Assembly (NCBI GenBank): GCA_012031265.1
Contig: JAAUTY010000003.1
Coordinates: forward strand, 62,001 to 126,000
DNA length: 64,000 bases
Source: Spirulinaceae cyanobacterium SM2_1_0
GTDB lineage: Bacteria; Cyanobacteriota; Cyanobacteriia; Cyanobacteriales; Spirulinaceae
Direction of reading: 5' to 3'
Shown here: in pieces, positions 11,118-21,315 of the stretch
Numbering within the stretch: position 1 is the first letter of the stretch
Layout of the letters: each line of letters opens with the position of its first letter
Notes under the pieces: generated by a model
Seen by the model: the letters and a program-made list of their open reading frames with translations, nothing else
What the model was told of the DNA's origin: nothing
The model's database searches: none
Translations under genes and position numbers: made by a program

Positions 11118-11630
11118 TTAGCGGGGCTGGCGATCGCGCCAAAACCGATCTGCAAACGCTACAGCGGGATGAATCGGAGCCTTGGGCGGCGTTCGCAAGT
11201 GCAGGCCCACCTGTTCCGGCGGGCGATCGCCCTTACGCGAGTTGCAGGCTTCGCAAGCCGTCACGACGTTATCCCAGGTGTGTTGACCGCCCTTGGAGCG
11301 CGGCACCACGTGGTCAAGGGTCAAATGACTCTTACTGCCGCAGTACTGGCAGGTATGCCGGTCGCGGCGGAGTACCTCGCGGCGGTTCACCGCTGGCAAC
11401 TTCCACACCCGTTCGGGCGCGCGCTGCGTCAGGCGGATGTGGGCCGGGACGCGCAAGGTTTGACGGGGCGATCGCAGTACCGCCGCCGTTTCGTCAAACC
11501 AAGTCAACGGCTCCGCCTTACCCGTCACCAACAGCACCACCGCCCGTCGCAGCGCGACATAGCTCACAGGCAGATAGTTCTGCGAGAACACCACAATGGA
11601 TTGATGCAGGCTGGGAGTTACACAGGTCAC
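11118..11630 (-). CDS. HNH endonuclease family protein
   Basis: 170 residues from a GTG at 11630. GAGGAG lies 7 bases upstream of this GTG, which decides the start, although the frame stays open to 11699. The HNH domain is in the second half: CQYC (94-97), DHV with the catalytic His (107), and the second zinc pair CEAC followed by Asn (126-130). These features fit a metal-dependent nicking or cleaving nuclease. Stand-alone versions are common in cyanobacteria and their substrate is not known. No methyltransferase or other defence gene is adjacent. Confidence 0.85.
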   Translation of the reverse strand: MTCVTPSLHQSIVVFSQNYLPVSYVALRRAVVLLVTGKAEPLTWFDETAAVLRSPRQTLRVPAHIRLTQRAPERVWKLPAVNRREVLRRDRHTCQYCGSKSHLTLDHVVPRSKGGQHTWDNVVTACEACNSRKGDRPPEQVGLHLRTPPKAPIHPAVAFADRFWRDRQPR

Positions 11631-11737
11631 GACTACTCTCCTCGGGCTATCAGCCGTAAATGGATTCATGTCAACCAAAACCAAAACCCCCGCTGGCAAG
11701 GCGCGCAGCGGGGGTACAAAGAAGCGAGAGATTCACT

Positions 11738-12052
11738 TCAAGTCAGTACAGCCAGATTTGGTGGCTTGTACCGCCCACTGCTACTTATTGGGTTGGGGTC
11801 TTCAATGCTAATAAACTGATGCTTGCCCAGACCGTAACCGCCTACCAACGCAGTCATCGCCGCCTCGCCCCGCATGGCGCTCGTCCAGGCTGAGCTGAGC
11901 CAGAGGATCACGGGTAGTTTGGGCTGACCGAGCGATCGCCCGAGTCGCTGATCCCCAAAAATGGTCAACGCGCCCCACCAACCACAGCGAGCAGCGGCAG
12001 CGATGCCGGTTGCCCCGATGTGGTGTGTGTAGAACGCGTTTAAGCCTTTCAC
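11738..12052 (-). CDS. Small conserved-looking protein of unknown function
   Basis: 104 residues from a GTG start preceded by AGGAG at a good distance (about 8 bases). Residues are Gly-, Ala- and Trp-rich (for example CGWWGALTIFGDQ and RGEAAMTALVGGYGLGKHQF), with an uncharged, partly hydrophobic middle. The ribosome-binding site and protein-like composition argue for a real gene. I do not recognise the family. It is divergent from the gene at 12175. Confidence 0.55.
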   Translation of the reverse strand: MKGLNAFYTHHIGATGIAAAARCGWWGALTIFGDQRLGRSLGQPKLPVILWLSSAWTSAMRGEAAMTALVGGYGLGKHQFISIEDPNPISSSGRYKPPNLAVLT

Positions 12053-12100
12053 GGTCGAACTCCTGAGTGAAGTTAAGGAAGGGTTATGACTTTGAAAAAA

Positions 12101-12128
12101 TTGCTGTCAAAGCTGACTTTTACATACT
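12101..12128 (+). promoter_or_regulatory. Candidate sigma-70-type promoter of the 111-aa gene
   Basis: TTGCTG (12101-12106) and CATACT (12123-12128) are separated by 16 bases and lie about 45 bases before the ATG at 12175. GGAGG precedes the ATG. This is a reasonable match to the major sigma-factor consensus; there is no experimental support. Confidence 0.4.
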
Positions 12129-12174
12129 ACACTTGTGTTACTGGTATGTCCATAGTTTTGGAGGAAAATTTCTC

Positions 12175-12510
12175 ATGCGAACCTTAACGCGCACCTCGAC
12201 CACCGAGATGGAAGTCACGAGCATTAGGCTAGAGCGGGAGCTGAAAGACAAGCTCAAGTCCCTCTCCGGCAATACTGGCTATCAAGCTCTGATTCGCGAT
12301 GTGCTCTGGAATTATGTCCATCAAAAATCTGGCGACTATCGACCACAATTTTCGCGCGCCGACATCCGAGCCAGCTTCGATGCCGTGGCGCAGAAGGATG
12401 AATGCTGCGCGCTCACCGGTCAACTGATTCCCGAAGCCACCCCAATGTCCCTCGGCCTCACCACGACAGGCGACCTCGTTCCCCTCAGCCCCGGCAGCCT
12501 CGCCGTCTGA
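12175..12510 (+). CDS. Conserved cyanobacterial protein with ribbon-helix-helix-like N-terminus
   Basis: 111 residues from the ATG at 12175, which has a GGAGG site upstream. Residues about 12-50 (EVTSIRLERELKDKLKSLSGNTGYQALIRDVLWNYV) look like a ribbon-helix-helix DNA-binding fold: a short beta strand, then two helices. The second half contains CCALTGQLIPEATPMSLGLTTTGDLVPL. A DNA-binding regulator is a possibility rather than a firm call. It is divergent from the 104-aa gene with about 120 bases between. Confidence 0.75.
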   Translation: MRTLTRTSTTEMEVTSIRLERELKDKLKSLSGNTGYQALIRDVLWNYVHQKSGDYRPQFSRADIRASFDAVAQKDECCALTGQLIPEATPMSLGLTTTGDLVPLSPGSLAV

Positions 12511-12639
12511 CCCGACGACGGGAGGGGCCGCCCCGCTCCAGTTCCCTCCCGCACTGACTCGATGACCCCGCGCGGCAAATTGCCCAGCGCTGCCTCTGCA
12601 CCGGCTGGCGACTCACAAGCTTTTGACCCAGGATTCGCT

Positions 12640-13788
12640 TCACACCGTCAAACGCTGCCAACTCCCTAGCTGAGCCGTCGCGCCGCTCGACCAGCGCAGT
12701 AGACTCGCCGGTTGCCCCGGCTGCAAGTCGGGTAAACCCAGCGCCTGACGGGGTGCAGTGGTGGCTGCTGCGATCGCCGCCGCCGGTGAGCAAACGTCCC
12801 AATTCACCAGATTTTGCACGCCCGCCAGCAGCGGCCAAGTCGTCCCCGCCAGCGTCCCGTCTGGTAGCCGTGCCGTGCCCTGACTGACCTCGATCTGGCG
12901 GCTGTCCCAAGGATAAGTGCCATCAGGCAGGCCCAGGGGTGCCAACGCATCACTGACGAGGAAGAGGCCGCGATCGCCCGCTGCCCGCCACAAAAGCTGC
13001 AACATCGTCGGACAAACGTGCTGCCCATCGGCGATCACGCCCGCCCAAGTGTTGGGATGCACCAGCGCTGCACCGAGTAAACCTGGCTCGCGATGGTGCA
13101 GCGGCGGCATGGCATTAAAAGCATGAGTTACCATTGTCGCTCCCTGCTGAAAGGCTTGTTCTGCCTGGGCGGCCGTTGCCAGTGAATGACCGAGGCTGAC
13201 GGTGATGCCTTGGGAACGGAGGGTGGCGATCGCTTCCCCCCCCGTCTCCAACTCCGGTGCAAGCGTCATAATTTTGACCACCGCCGCAAAGTCGCCGAGA
13301 ACCTGCTGCAAGGTTTCTACTGACAGCGGCTGCAAATGCTCAGGCGGGTGCGCGCCGCGCTTCGCCGGGTTGAGGCAAGGCCCTTCGAGGTGGACGCCAA
13401 GGATGCGTGCTGTTTGAGGTGGCGGCTCGCGATAGAGTGGCGAGGCGGCGATCACGGCGAGGGCACGGTGAATATTCGCAATTGCTGTCGTCACCAGCGT
13501 CGGGTAAAACCCATCCACCCCTTGCTCCCAGAGGTAGCGACCGATCTTCGTCAGCACCGGCTGGTGCTCCGAGCGCAGGTCGGGAAAGGCGAGACCCAGG
13601 CCGCCATTGATCTGCAAGTCGAGGCCGCCGAGCGAGAGCCAATCCCCGGCAAGGTCGAGGGCATCGGCGGCCGGTTTCGCCGTGGACATAGGGGCGATCG
13701 CCGCGATTTGACCATCCACGACCTCGACCTGAACCAGACCGTCGCGATCGCTGAGGCGAGCATTGTTGATTGTGCAGGAAGTCGGCAT
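12640..13788 (-). CDS. nagA: N-acetylglucosamine-6-phosphate deacetylase
   Basis: 382 residues. It removes the acetyl group from GlcNAc-6-phosphate in amino-sugar recycling from cell wall. Amidohydrolase landmarks are present: LQINGG near the first metal site, GVHLEGPCLNPAKRGAH with the metal-ligand Glu, SLGHS, THAFNAMPPLHHREPG, and DG followed later by the catalytic Asp in LVSDALAPLG. Length is normal. It is monocistronic; no nagB is near. Confidence 0.92.
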   Translation of the reverse strand: MPTSCTINNARLSDRDGLVQVEVVDGQIAAIAPMSTAKPAADALDLAGDWLSLGGLDLQINGGLGLAFPDLRSEHQPVLTKIGRYLWEQGVDGFYPTLVTTAIANIHRALAVIAASPLYREPPPQTARILGVHLEGPCLNPAKRGAHPPEHLQPLSVETLQQVLGDFAAVVKIMTLAPELETGGEAIATLRSQGITVSLGHSLATAAQAEQAFQQGATMVTHAFNAMPPLHHREPGLLGAALVHPNTWAGVIADGQHVCPTMLQLLWRAAGDRGLFLVSDALAPLGLPDGTYPWDSRQIEVSQGTARLPDGTLAGTTWPLLAGVQNLVNWDVCSPAAAIAAATTAPRQALGLPDLQPGQPASLLRWSSGATAQLGSWQRLTV

Positions 13789-14275
13789 CGGGAAAACAAA
13801 TCAGCAACCATCTAGCATCCTAAGACGATTATCTCTTGCGTCAAGGGCCTTCGCAGGGTTCTCTCAAGGGGAAACGCGATCGCGCCGGTCTCGATTTATG
13901 CTGCAAATCTTGGCGGCGGCGATTCCGGATGGAGGTCGCTGGTCTGCTGTTTTGGGGCTTCTGCGGGGTCAGATTCCGGCTTTTGCGGGTCTGGATAGCG
14001 GCTTTTTCCGCTTGAACAGGATTTTACTGAGTAGTCTTGAACTTCTTTGCGGCTCTCTCGCAGAGCTTTGTTTTCTGGGGCTTCTTTCTATCTTTTTGGC
14101 TACCCTTCTATATGCATTGACCTTGGAGGTTCAGCCCCCGATCGAGACGCTAACCTTGCAAGTCGTGTAAGTGTACTGGCTTCTCCCTTGCAAGGGGAAA
14201 TGATTCAGCCGCTGTACGCTTTTTCAGATCTACGGCTCATTGACTTCCTGACACACTCCAAGCCGGGTTACCGGG
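13789..14275. other. Intergenic region, no gene recognised
   Basis: A 487-base gap between nagA, which starts here and runs leftward, and the stop of the SNF2 gene. A plus-strand open frame (13898-14170) is hydrophobic and Leu-rich, has no good ribosome-binding site and resembles nothing I know. I see no RNA gene or terminator of note. Confidence 0.5.
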
Positions 14276-17269
14276 TCAACTGCTCTCCTCATCCACCAGC
14301 GCTGCTTCACGTTCGAGCAAGAGCAAGTTCCGCAGTTGGTCGGTGTCCATTTCCGTCAACCACTGTTCGCCCGCATCGACAGTTTGCTCAGCCAGTTGGC
14401 GTTTGCTAGTAATGATGGCGTCGATTTTTTCCTCCAGCGTGCCGGTGCAGACAAATTTGTGAACCTGGACATTCTGCTTCTGACCAATGCGGAAGGCGCG
14501 GTCGGTTGCCTGATCTTCAACTGCCGGGTTCCACCAGCGATCGACATGGAAGACGTGATTGGCACGGGTCAAGTTCAGGCCCGTGCCACCTGCTTTCAGC
14601 GAGAGAATGAAGAGTTGCGGCCCCTCCGGGTCGTTCTGGAAGCGATCCACCATTGCTTCGCGTTGGTCGCGCGCTGTTGAGCCATAGAGAAACAGAACTT
14701 CGGTGCTAAATTTCTCGCTCAGGTAGGCTTGCAGGAGTTTGCCCCATTCCGCGAATTGGGTGAAGAGGAGGGCGCGATCGCCCTCGGCGATCGCTTCCTC
14801 AAGCATCTCTTGTAAACGCAACAGTTTGCCCGAGCGGTCAGCGCGACTCAGGCTGGACTCCTTGAGATACTGGGCGGGGTGATTGCAGACTTGTTTTAGC
14901 CGCAGCAGCAACGTGAGAATGAGGCCCCGTCGCTTGATACCCTCAGCCGCTTCGATTTCGGCGAGTGAGTTATCGACCAGTTTTTGGTAAATGCGAGCTT
15001 GCTCGGCGGAGAGGCCGCAGAATACGGTCATTTCCTGCTTTTCGGGCAGATCCTGAATGATTTCCTTATCGGTTTTCAAGCGGCGCAGGATGAAGGGTTG
15101 CACCAGCGAGCGCAGGGTTTGCAGCGAGTCGCGATCGCCATATTTCTCGATCGGCATCGCGAAGCGGCGCTGGAAGAACTGGCGTGTCCCCAGAAAACCA
15201 GGATTGAGAAAATCCAGGATCGACCAGAGTTCCGTCAGCCGATTTTCGACCGGGGTTCCGGTCAGGGCAATGCGGAAACCAGTCTGGAGTTCGCGCACCG
15301 CCTGGGATTGCTTGGCTTGGGGATTTTTGATGTTCTGGGCTTCATCGAGGACGACGCCTTCCCAAGTAATGCCTTTGAGGGTTTTGATGTCGCGCTGCAC
15401 CAGAGCGTAGCTGGCGATCGCCACGTCTTTATCCTGCATCGCGTTCACAAACGCTTTGCCCTTGGGCCGCTTGTCGCCGTGATAGAGCAACACCGCTAAG
15501 TCTGGGGCGAAGCGGCGCGCCTCGCGTTCCCAGTTGCCGAGGACAGAGGTGGGGCAGACAATCAGCACCGGTTTCTTCAGGCGCTTTTGCTGACGGAGGT
15601 GGAGTAAGAAAGCAAGGAGCTGCGGTGTTTTACCCAGGCCCATGTCATCCGCCAAGCAAGCACCGAGACTCCAGCGCTCCAGAAAAGCAAGCCAGCCGAC
15701 GCCGCGCGCTTGGTAGGGGCGCAGTTCGCCGTGGAAGCTTTTGGGAGTGGGGATGGGTTTGACAGCTTGGTTGTCGTGGAGATTGGTGAGCAAATCTTCC
15801 AGAACGCCCGCCGCGTCGAAATCGACCACGGGCAGCTTGGCAAGGACTTTAGTATCCCCAGTGTTCAAGCGCAGGGCATCCTCGACCGTGAGCGTCATAT
15901 CCGCGGCGTCAGTCGAACTAAGGATCGCTTGAGCGGCACGGACATCAGCCGGTTGCAGGGCGATCCACTGGCCATTGACTTCCACCAGCGGCGACTTCTG
16001 TTCCAGCAGGCGCTCGAAGTCGGCGCGCGAGAGCGTCTGGTCGCCGACAGCGATATCGAGCTTGTAGTCTAGGAGGCTGTGCAGGTTGAGGCGATCGCCC
16101 GTTTTGCCCCGCACGCTCGCCGAAATCTTGACACCGAGGCGTTGCTCGTCAGCCCCCGCATCTAGTCCTGGCGGCAGCACGACATCAAAACCGCTATCGC
16201 GCAGTTGCCAGACCCCGGCGCGGATGAATTCGTAGACTTGAATCGGGTCAAGCAAGCATTGAGTGGGCTGACTCTGTTCCAGGCTGGCAGCGATCGGTGG
16301 GTAGAGGCTAGCGGCTAAGCCGAGACCTTTCAGGAGCGTTTCCTGGGGCTGTTCGACGATCTGCCCCTGGTACTCAAACTGTTCGACCGGCTGCTTCCAG
16401 ATCGTGGCGGCGTCGATGACGACGCCGCGATCAACCGCTGAGCGCAAAGAGTAGTTGAGTTTCCAGTCCAACTTACCCCAGTTAATCTCACCCACACTGG
16501 GAGGCTCAAGCACGAAGCTGGTGTAGAAAGACTGCGTGCTGAGTTCACAGGTGTCGGGCGCAACCCGGTAGTCCTGAACGGGATATTGCCAGGTTTGCAG
16601 CGCCGCATTGAGGCGCTCGCGCTCGCCATTCAGTTCACACTGGCGCTCTGCTTGGCTCAGGGCTTCCAGCCAGGGATAAACCAGCAGGCCCTTGCTGACA
16701 CTGGCGGGCGGCTCGAGCCAGTCGCGCATCTGCACATCGGTCAAGTTGGCCAGGCAGTTGAGCAAGACAGCTTGCGGTTCGGCAAAGGCGGCTTGGGCGG
16801 CCGGCACCTCGGCAGGATGCAGGCCGGTGGCGATCGCCCGCCAGAGTGAGGGCATCCGTTGGCTGAACTGAGCGAGGCGGGCACGATCACTGGCGCTGTC
16901 GAGCAGCGGCTGCCAGATGCTTTCGGTGCCGCCGTTGCGGGCATAGAGGCCGGGCAGGACTTTGCCCCGGGCGAGCAGTGCCAGACTCCAGCGGTAGATC
17001 TGCGCCGCGTAGCGCAGCGAGTCGCCGAGGCTACTGCTAGCGCGCAGGCTGTTGAGGGGGACTTGCCGGAGCAGGGCGATCGCCGTCAGCGGGTCAAGCA
17101 CGAACCCGCCCACCTGCCACCACTGCAACTCCAGCCCAGCCGTATCAGCCATTTCCGCACTGCTGCCCGAGAGGACAGGCACGGGAGCCGGACGGGGACT
17201 GCCGCGTCGCCGCGCGGCGGCGGCTGGGGAGCGCGAACACGGGCGATCGCCAATCCGGGCTAGACTCAC
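14276..17269 (-). CDS. SNF2/HepA-family DEAD-like helicase (main frame)
   Basis: 997 codons in this frame. The C-terminal half holds an SNF2 ATPase: DDMGLGKT (motif I), a DEAQ box in VVLDEAQNIKN, TGTPVENRL, then the helicase C domain ending in QATDRAFRIGQ. The N-terminal half is the family's accessory region. These proteins move along double-stranded nucleic acid using ATP. The first about 35 residues of this frame are Arg/Pro/Ala-rich and unlike the family; the true N-terminus is in another frame (17145-17459). The gene is therefore frameshifted, or the sequence has an error. Confidence 0.9.
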   Translation of the reverse strand: MSLARIGDRPCSRSPAAAARRRGSPRPAPVPVLSGSSAEMADTAGLELQWWQVGGFVLDPLTAIALLRQVPLNSLRASSSLGDSLRYAAQIYRWSLALLARGKVLPGLYARNGGTESIWQPLLDSASDRARLAQFSQRMPSLWRAIATGLHPAEVPAAQAAFAEPQAVLLNCLANLTDVQMRDWLEPPASVSKGLLVYPWLEALSQAERQCELNGERERLNAALQTWQYPVQDYRVAPDTCELSTQSFYTSFVLEPPSVGEINWGKLDWKLNYSLRSAVDRGVVIDAATIWKQPVEQFEYQGQIVEQPQETLLKGLGLAASLYPPIAASLEQSQPTQCLLDPIQVYEFIRAGVWQLRDSGFDVVLPPGLDAGADEQRLGVKISASVRGKTGDRLNLHSLLDYKLDIAVGDQTLSRADFERLLEQKSPLVEVNGQWIALQPADVRAAQAILSSTDAADMTLTVEDALRLNTGDTKVLAKLPVVDFDAAGVLEDLLTNLHDNQAVKPIPTPKSFHGELRPYQARGVGWLAFLERWSLGACLADDMGLGKTPQLLAFLLHLRQQKRLKKPVLIVCPTSVLGNWEREARRFAPDLAVLLYHGDKRPKGKAFVNAMQDKDVAIASYALVQRDIKTLKGITWEGVVLDEAQNIKNPQAKQSQAVRELQTGFRIALTGTPVENRLTELWSILDFLNPGFLGTRQFFQRRFAMPIEKYGDRDSLQTLRSLVQPFILRRLKTDKEIIQDLPEKQEMTVFCGLSAEQARIYQKLVDNSLAEIEAAEGIKRRGLILTLLLRLKQVCNHPAQYLKESSLSRADRSGKLLRLQEMLEEAIAEGDRALLFTQFAEWGKLLQAYLSEKFSTEVLFLYGSTARDQREAMVDRFQNDPEGPQLFILSLKAGGTGLNLTRANHVFHVDRWWNPAVEDQATDRAFRIGQKQNVQVHKFVCTGTLEEKIDAIITSKRQLAEQTVDAGEQWLTEMDTDQLRNLLLLEREAALVDEESS

Positions 17270-17459
17270 GGCCGAAGTCAGGAAACTGGCGTTCGAGCAG
17301 ATCCAGCAGTTCCGCCGGCGTCAGCGCGAACGGATGCGTTGGCACGGCCCCAGCGACCTCGACGGAGGCGAGCGCCGCCTGTGCCCGCCAAGTCTCCCCC
17401 CAAATAAATAGGTAGCCCGCAGGCGGTTCCAGAATCCAACTGCTATGTAAAGTTGCCAT
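17145..17459 (-). pseudogene. Out-of-frame N-terminal part of the SNF2 helicase
   Basis: This frame begins MATLHSSWILEPPAGYLFIWGETW, the usual start of cyanobacterial SNF2 helicases (short beta strands and the FIWGE(T)W motif). It loses similarity after about residue 70 in a GC-rich stretch. The downstream frame becomes family-like from ELQWWQVGGFVLDP onward. The switch is probably within about 17200-17235, where GCC/GCG triplets repeat. The whole gene would be 14276-17459, about 1060 codons. Confidence 0.75.
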
Positions 17460-17633
17460 ACAGTTCAGTTGCTAAAACGGGCGCTGCTGCCGCTGTGCAG
17501 CCTGCTTCAAACCAATTTAGAGACCTCAGTCGCATTGCCAAATCACCCCGCTGTTCTCTCCCTCTCCCATCTTTCGGTTAAATGCTACGATTGCCAAGTA
17601 AGAAGAAAGAAGTAGGAAGGAAAAGCCTAAGCA

Positions 17634-19781
17634 ATGCAAGAATTTGACAAGTCGATATCCTTCGACGGTAGGGATATTCGACTCAGTATGGGTCTGCTTG
17701 CGCCGCAGGCCGGGGGTTCAGTCCTCATTCAGTCCGGCGAAACGGCAGTCTTAGTGACAGCAACGCGATCGGGAGGCAGAGAAGGTATTGATTTTTTACC
17801 GCTGCTCGTCGACTACGAAGAAAGGCTCTATGCTGCTGGTCGCATTCCCGGTGGCTTCCTCCGTCGCGAAGGCCGTCCCCCCGAAAAAGTAACCCTCACG
17901 AGCCGCCTCATCGATCGACCGCTCCGCCCGCTGTTCCCACAATGGTTGCGCGATGACATTCAAATTGTAGCGACAACGCTGTCCATGGACGAACATGTGC
18001 CACCAGATGTCCTCGCCGTAACCGGAGCCTCGGTCGCCGTGCTTCTCGCCGAAATCCCCTTCCAGGGGCCGATGGCAGCCGTGCGTGTTGGACTCGTGGG
18101 AGACGATTTTATCATTAACCCGACCTACAAAGAAGTCGAAGAGGGAGATCTTGACCTGGTAGTCGCTGGCACCCCGGCTGGGATCGTCATGGTTGAGGCG
18201 GGAGCCAATCAACTGCCGGAGCAGGACGTGATCGAAGCGATCGAGTTTGGCTATGAGTCGATCCAGGACTTGATTGCCGCTCAGCATGAATTACTCGCGG
18301 AAGCCGGCCTCAAGCAGGTCGAAGCTGAGCCACCGCCCGAATCGTCGGAACTCCTCGAATTTGTTCAGAAGCACGCTACTGAAGGCGTCAAGAAGACGCT
18401 GAAACATTTTGAATTTAGCAAGCCGGAGCGGGACGCAGCCTTAGATACCGTCAAGGAAGAGCAGGTGATCGCGGCGATCGCCGAACTCCCTGAAGATGAC
18501 CCCGTGCGCCTCGCGGCCGCAGACAGCAAAGCGCTCAGTAGCACCTTCAAAAAACTCACCAAACAACTGATGCGCGCTCAGATCATCGAAGATGGGGTGC
18601 GCGTCGATGGTCGTCAACTCGACGAAGTGCGTCCCGTATCTTGTCGCGTCGGTGTCCTACCACAGCGGGTGCACGGCTCCGGTCTGTTTCAACGGGGTCT
18701 GACCCAGGTACTCTCGCTCGTGACCCTCGGCACCCCTGGCGACGCTCAGGAGCTAGACGATCTACACCCCGACACCCAAAAACGCTATCTCCACCACTAC
18801 AACTTCCCGCCCTATTCCGTAGGCGAAACGAAACCAATGCGATCGCCCGGCCGCCGTGAAATCGGTCACGGCGCCCTCGCCGAACGGGCGATCATGCCGG
18901 TGCTCCCATCGAAGGACGACTTCCCCTACGTCCTACGTGTCGTTTCCGAGGTACTCTCCTCAAACGGCTCTACCTCTATGGGATCAGTCTGCGGCTCCAC
19001 ACTGGCACTGATGGACGCCGGGGTTCCCCTAAGCAAACCGGTCAGTGGCACCGCCATGGGCCTGATCAAAGAAGGCGACGAAGTACGAGTGCTCACCGAC
19101 ATCCAAGGCATTGAAGACTTCCTCGGCGACATGGACTTCAAGGTTGCGGGAACCGACACTGGCATTACCGCCCTCCAGATGGACATGAAGATCACCGGCC
19201 TGCCGGTCGAAGTCATCGCCCAAGCCATCGAACAAGCGAAGGCCGGTCGCCTGCACATCCTTGAGAAAATGCTCAGCGCCATCGACCAGCCGCGCGCCCA
19301 ACTCTCCCCCCGTGCCCCGCGCCTGCTCAGTATCCGCATTGATCCTGACCTGATCGGCACGGTCATTGGTCCGGGCGGCAAGACAATTCGTAGCATCACC
19401 GAGCAGACCGAGACCAAGATCGACATCGAAGACGATGGCAAGGTCACCATCTCCGCCCTCGATGCCGACAAAGCCGAACAAGCTCGCCGCATCGTCGAGG
19501 GAATGACCCGCAAGCTCAGCGAAGGCGACGTCTATGTCGGCAAGGTGACGCGAATTATTCCCATTGGTGCTTTTGTTGAAGTCCTGCCGAGCAAGGAAGG
19601 CATGATTCACATTTCCCAACTGGCGGACTACCGCGTGGGTAAAGTCGAAGACGAGGTCGCCGTCGGTGACGAAGTGGTGGTCAAGGTTCGCGAAATTGAT
19701 TCGCGCGGCCGGATTAACTTGACTCGCCTCGGTATTCATCCGGACGAAGCGGCAGACGCTCACGAAGCAGCGATGAAATAA
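17634..19781 (+). CDS. pnp: Polyribonucleotide nucleotidyltransferase (PNPase)
   Basis: 715 residues. Two RNase PH domains are followed by a KH domain ([20 protein letters not shown]) and an S1 domain ([20 protein letters not shown]). It degrades RNA 3' to 5' with phosphate and can add tails. In cyanobacteria it is the main polyadenylating enzyme. AAGGAAGGAAAAG precedes the ATG. The 174-base gap from the SNF2 start holds the divergent promoters. Confidence 0.97.
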   Translation: MQEFDKSISFDGRDIRLSMGLLAPQAGGSVLIQSGETAVLVTATRSGGREGIDFLPLLVDYEERLYAAGRIPGGFLRREGRPPEKVTLTSRLIDRPLRPLFPQWLRDDIQIVATTLSMDEHVPPDVLAVTGASVAVLLAEIPFQGPMAAVRVGLVGDDFIINPTYKEVEEGDLDLVVAGTPAGIVMVEAGANQLPEQDVIEAIEFGYESIQDLIAAQHELLAEAGLKQVEAEPPPESSELLEFVQKHATEGVKKTLKHFEFSKPERDAALDTVKEEQVIAAIAELPEDDPVRLAAADSKALSSTFKKLTKQLMRAQIIEDGVRVDGRQLDEVRPVSCRVGVLPQRVHGSGLFQRGLTQVLSLVTLGTPGDAQELDDLHPDTQKRYLHHYNFPPYSVGETKPMRSPGRREIGHGALAERAIMPVLPSKDDFPYVLRVVSEVLSSNGSTSMGSVCGSTLALMDAGVPLSKPVSGTAMGLIKEGDEVRVLTDIQGIEDFLGDMDFKVAGTDTGITALQMDMKITGLPVEVIAQAIEQAKAGRLHILEKMLSAIDQPRAQLSPRAPRLLSIRIDPDLIGTVIGPGGKTIRSITEQTETKIDIEDDGKVTISALDADKAEQARRIVEGMTRKLSEGDVYVGKVTRIIPIGAFVEVLPSKEGMIHISQLADYRVGKVEDEVAVGDEVVVKVREIDSRGRINLTRLGIHPDEAADAHEAAMK

Positions 19782-19970
19782 GCCCTCCACTCACAGCAGT
19801 CTCGACCGCCACCAGAGCACCCCGGCACTGGTTGCGGTTGCTCCCAGGATTAGCTAAGGTGGTATCCTGATGTGAGCTTTCGACCCCTTTCAGTGGCTCG
19901 CATCTGCAAGCGGACTGGGTTGATAAACCTGCTGATAACTATCAATTATTGCAAGGAGACTTAGACAAAA

Positions 19971-21224
19971 TTGACTCGTCGCTATTTATTCACCTCAGAG
20001 TCTGTCACGGAAGGTCATCCCGACAAAATCTGTGATCAGATTTCTGACACCATCCTGGATGCCCTCTTAACTAAAGACCCGCTGAGCCGGGTAGCAGCTG
20101 AGGTCGTCGTGAACACCGGCTTGGTACTGATCACGGGCGAAATTACCTCGCAAGCGCAGGTCAATTATGTCGATCTCGCCCGCCAAAAAATTGCCGAGAT
20201 TGGCTATACCGATGCTAACAACGGCTTCTCTGCCAATAGCTGCTCCGTGATCGTCGCGCTGGATGAGCAATCACCAGACATCGCTCAAGGCGTCACCCGC
20301 GCTCAGGAACAGCGCGAAGCCCTGAGCGAGGATCAACTGGATCGCATCGGTGCAGGCGACCAAGGACTCATGTTCGGCTTTGCTTGCGATGAAACGCCCG
20401 AGCTGATGCCGCTACCGATCAGCTTGGCGCACCGCATCTCGCGACGGCTAGCCGTAGTTCGCAAATCAGGTCAGCTCCCCTATTTGGGGCCGGATGGCAA
20501 AACCCAGGTCAGTGTCATCTATGAAGACGATAAGCCCGTCGGCATCGACACGATTCTGATCTCTACCCAGCACACTGCTAACGTCGATGGCTTGACCGAC
20601 AACGCCGCGATCCAAGCCAAAATCAAGACTGACTTGATGAGCGCAGTGGTTGAACCGGTATTTTCTGATATTGCGGTGAAGCCGGACAGCCAAACCCGGT
20701 TCTTGGTCAACCCTACTGGTAAGTTTGTGATTGGCGGACCCCAGGGTGATTCCGGTTTGACCGGCCGCAAAATTATTGTCGATACCTATGGTGGCTACTC
20801 CCGCCACGGCGGCGGTGCATTCTCGGGCAAAGACCCCACGAAAGTGGATCGCTCAGCCGCCTATGCAGCTCGCTACGCGGCTAAGAATATTGTTGCCGCC
20901 GGTTTGGCTGAAAAATGCGAGGTTCAGCTTAGCTATGCCATCGGTGTCGCCCGACCCGTAAGCATTTTGGTCGAGACCTTCGGCACCGGCAAGGTCAGCG
21001 AGGCCCTGCTACTCGATCTCGTCCGCCAACACTTTGAGTTACGTCCTGCTGGCATTATCCAGGCCTTCAATCTCTGCGATCTCCCGGCTAAACATAATGG
21101 CCGTTTTTATCAGAATGTCGCGGCTTACGGTCATATGGGTCGTCAAGATCTGGCGCTGCCCTGGGAACAAGTGGATAAGGCGGCTCTGCTAAAAGCAGCG
21201 GCACTCGTAGGCGTAACGGCTTGA
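19971..21224 (+). CDS. metK: S-adenosylmethionine synthase
   Basis: 417 residues. It makes SAM from methionine and ATP. The start is a TTG, supported by AAGGAG 12 bases upstream and by the protein beginning [22 protein letters not shown], exactly where the family begins. [10 protein letters not shown] and [19 protein letters not shown] are the conserved signatures. The rare start codon may lower expression. Confidence 0.96.
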   Translation: MTRRYLFTSESVTEGHPDKICDQISDTILDALLTKDPLSRVAAEVVVNTGLVLITGEITSQAQVNYVDLARQKIAEIGYTDANNGFSANSCSVIVALDEQSPDIAQGVTRAQEQREALSEDQLDRIGAGDQGLMFGFACDETPELMPLPISLAHRISRRLAVVRKSGQLPYLGPDGKTQVSVIYEDDKPVGIDTILISTQHTANVDGLTDNAAIQAKIKTDLMSAVVEPVFSDIAVKPDSQTRFLVNPTGKFVIGGPQGDSGLTGRKIIVDTYGGYSRHGGGAFSGKDPTKVDRSAAYAARYAAKNIVAAGLAEKCEVQLSYAIGVARPVSILVETFGTGKVSEALLLDLVRQHFELRPAGIIQAFNLCDLPAKHNGRFYQNVAAYGHMGRQDLALPWEQVDKAALLKAAALVGVTA

Positions 21225-21283
21225 CCACATTGGCTAGCGAGCCTTGCATATCTGTGCGGAAGCCGCTGATGGTAATTTCCTGG

Positions 21284-21315
21284 CTCTCAAAACCCAAGTC
21301 TTACGGCTTTGAGAG
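21284..21315. terminator. Candidate terminator between convergent metK and rfbB
   Basis: CTCTCAAA (21284-21291) pairs with TTTGAGAG (21308-21315) across a 16-base loop, followed by TCGATTCTTTT. It overlaps the rfbB stop codon. The stem is AT-rich and the T run is interrupted, so this is a weak call. Confidence 0.4.

Noticed and set aside
11064-11819. 251-codon plus-strand frame opposite the HNH gene
   Set aside because: The HNH gene on the minus strand has zinc and catalytic residues and a strong ribosome site; this frame has neither.
13898-14170. Hydrophobic 90-residue plus-strand frame in the gap after nagA
   Set aside because: It has no clear ribosome-binding site, a Leu-rich sequence without motif and no family likeness; left as intergenic.
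19790-19970. Possible SAM riboswitch upstream of metK
   Set aside because: No kink-turn or other SAM-class consensus is visible; the gap seems to hold only a promoter and the ribosome site.
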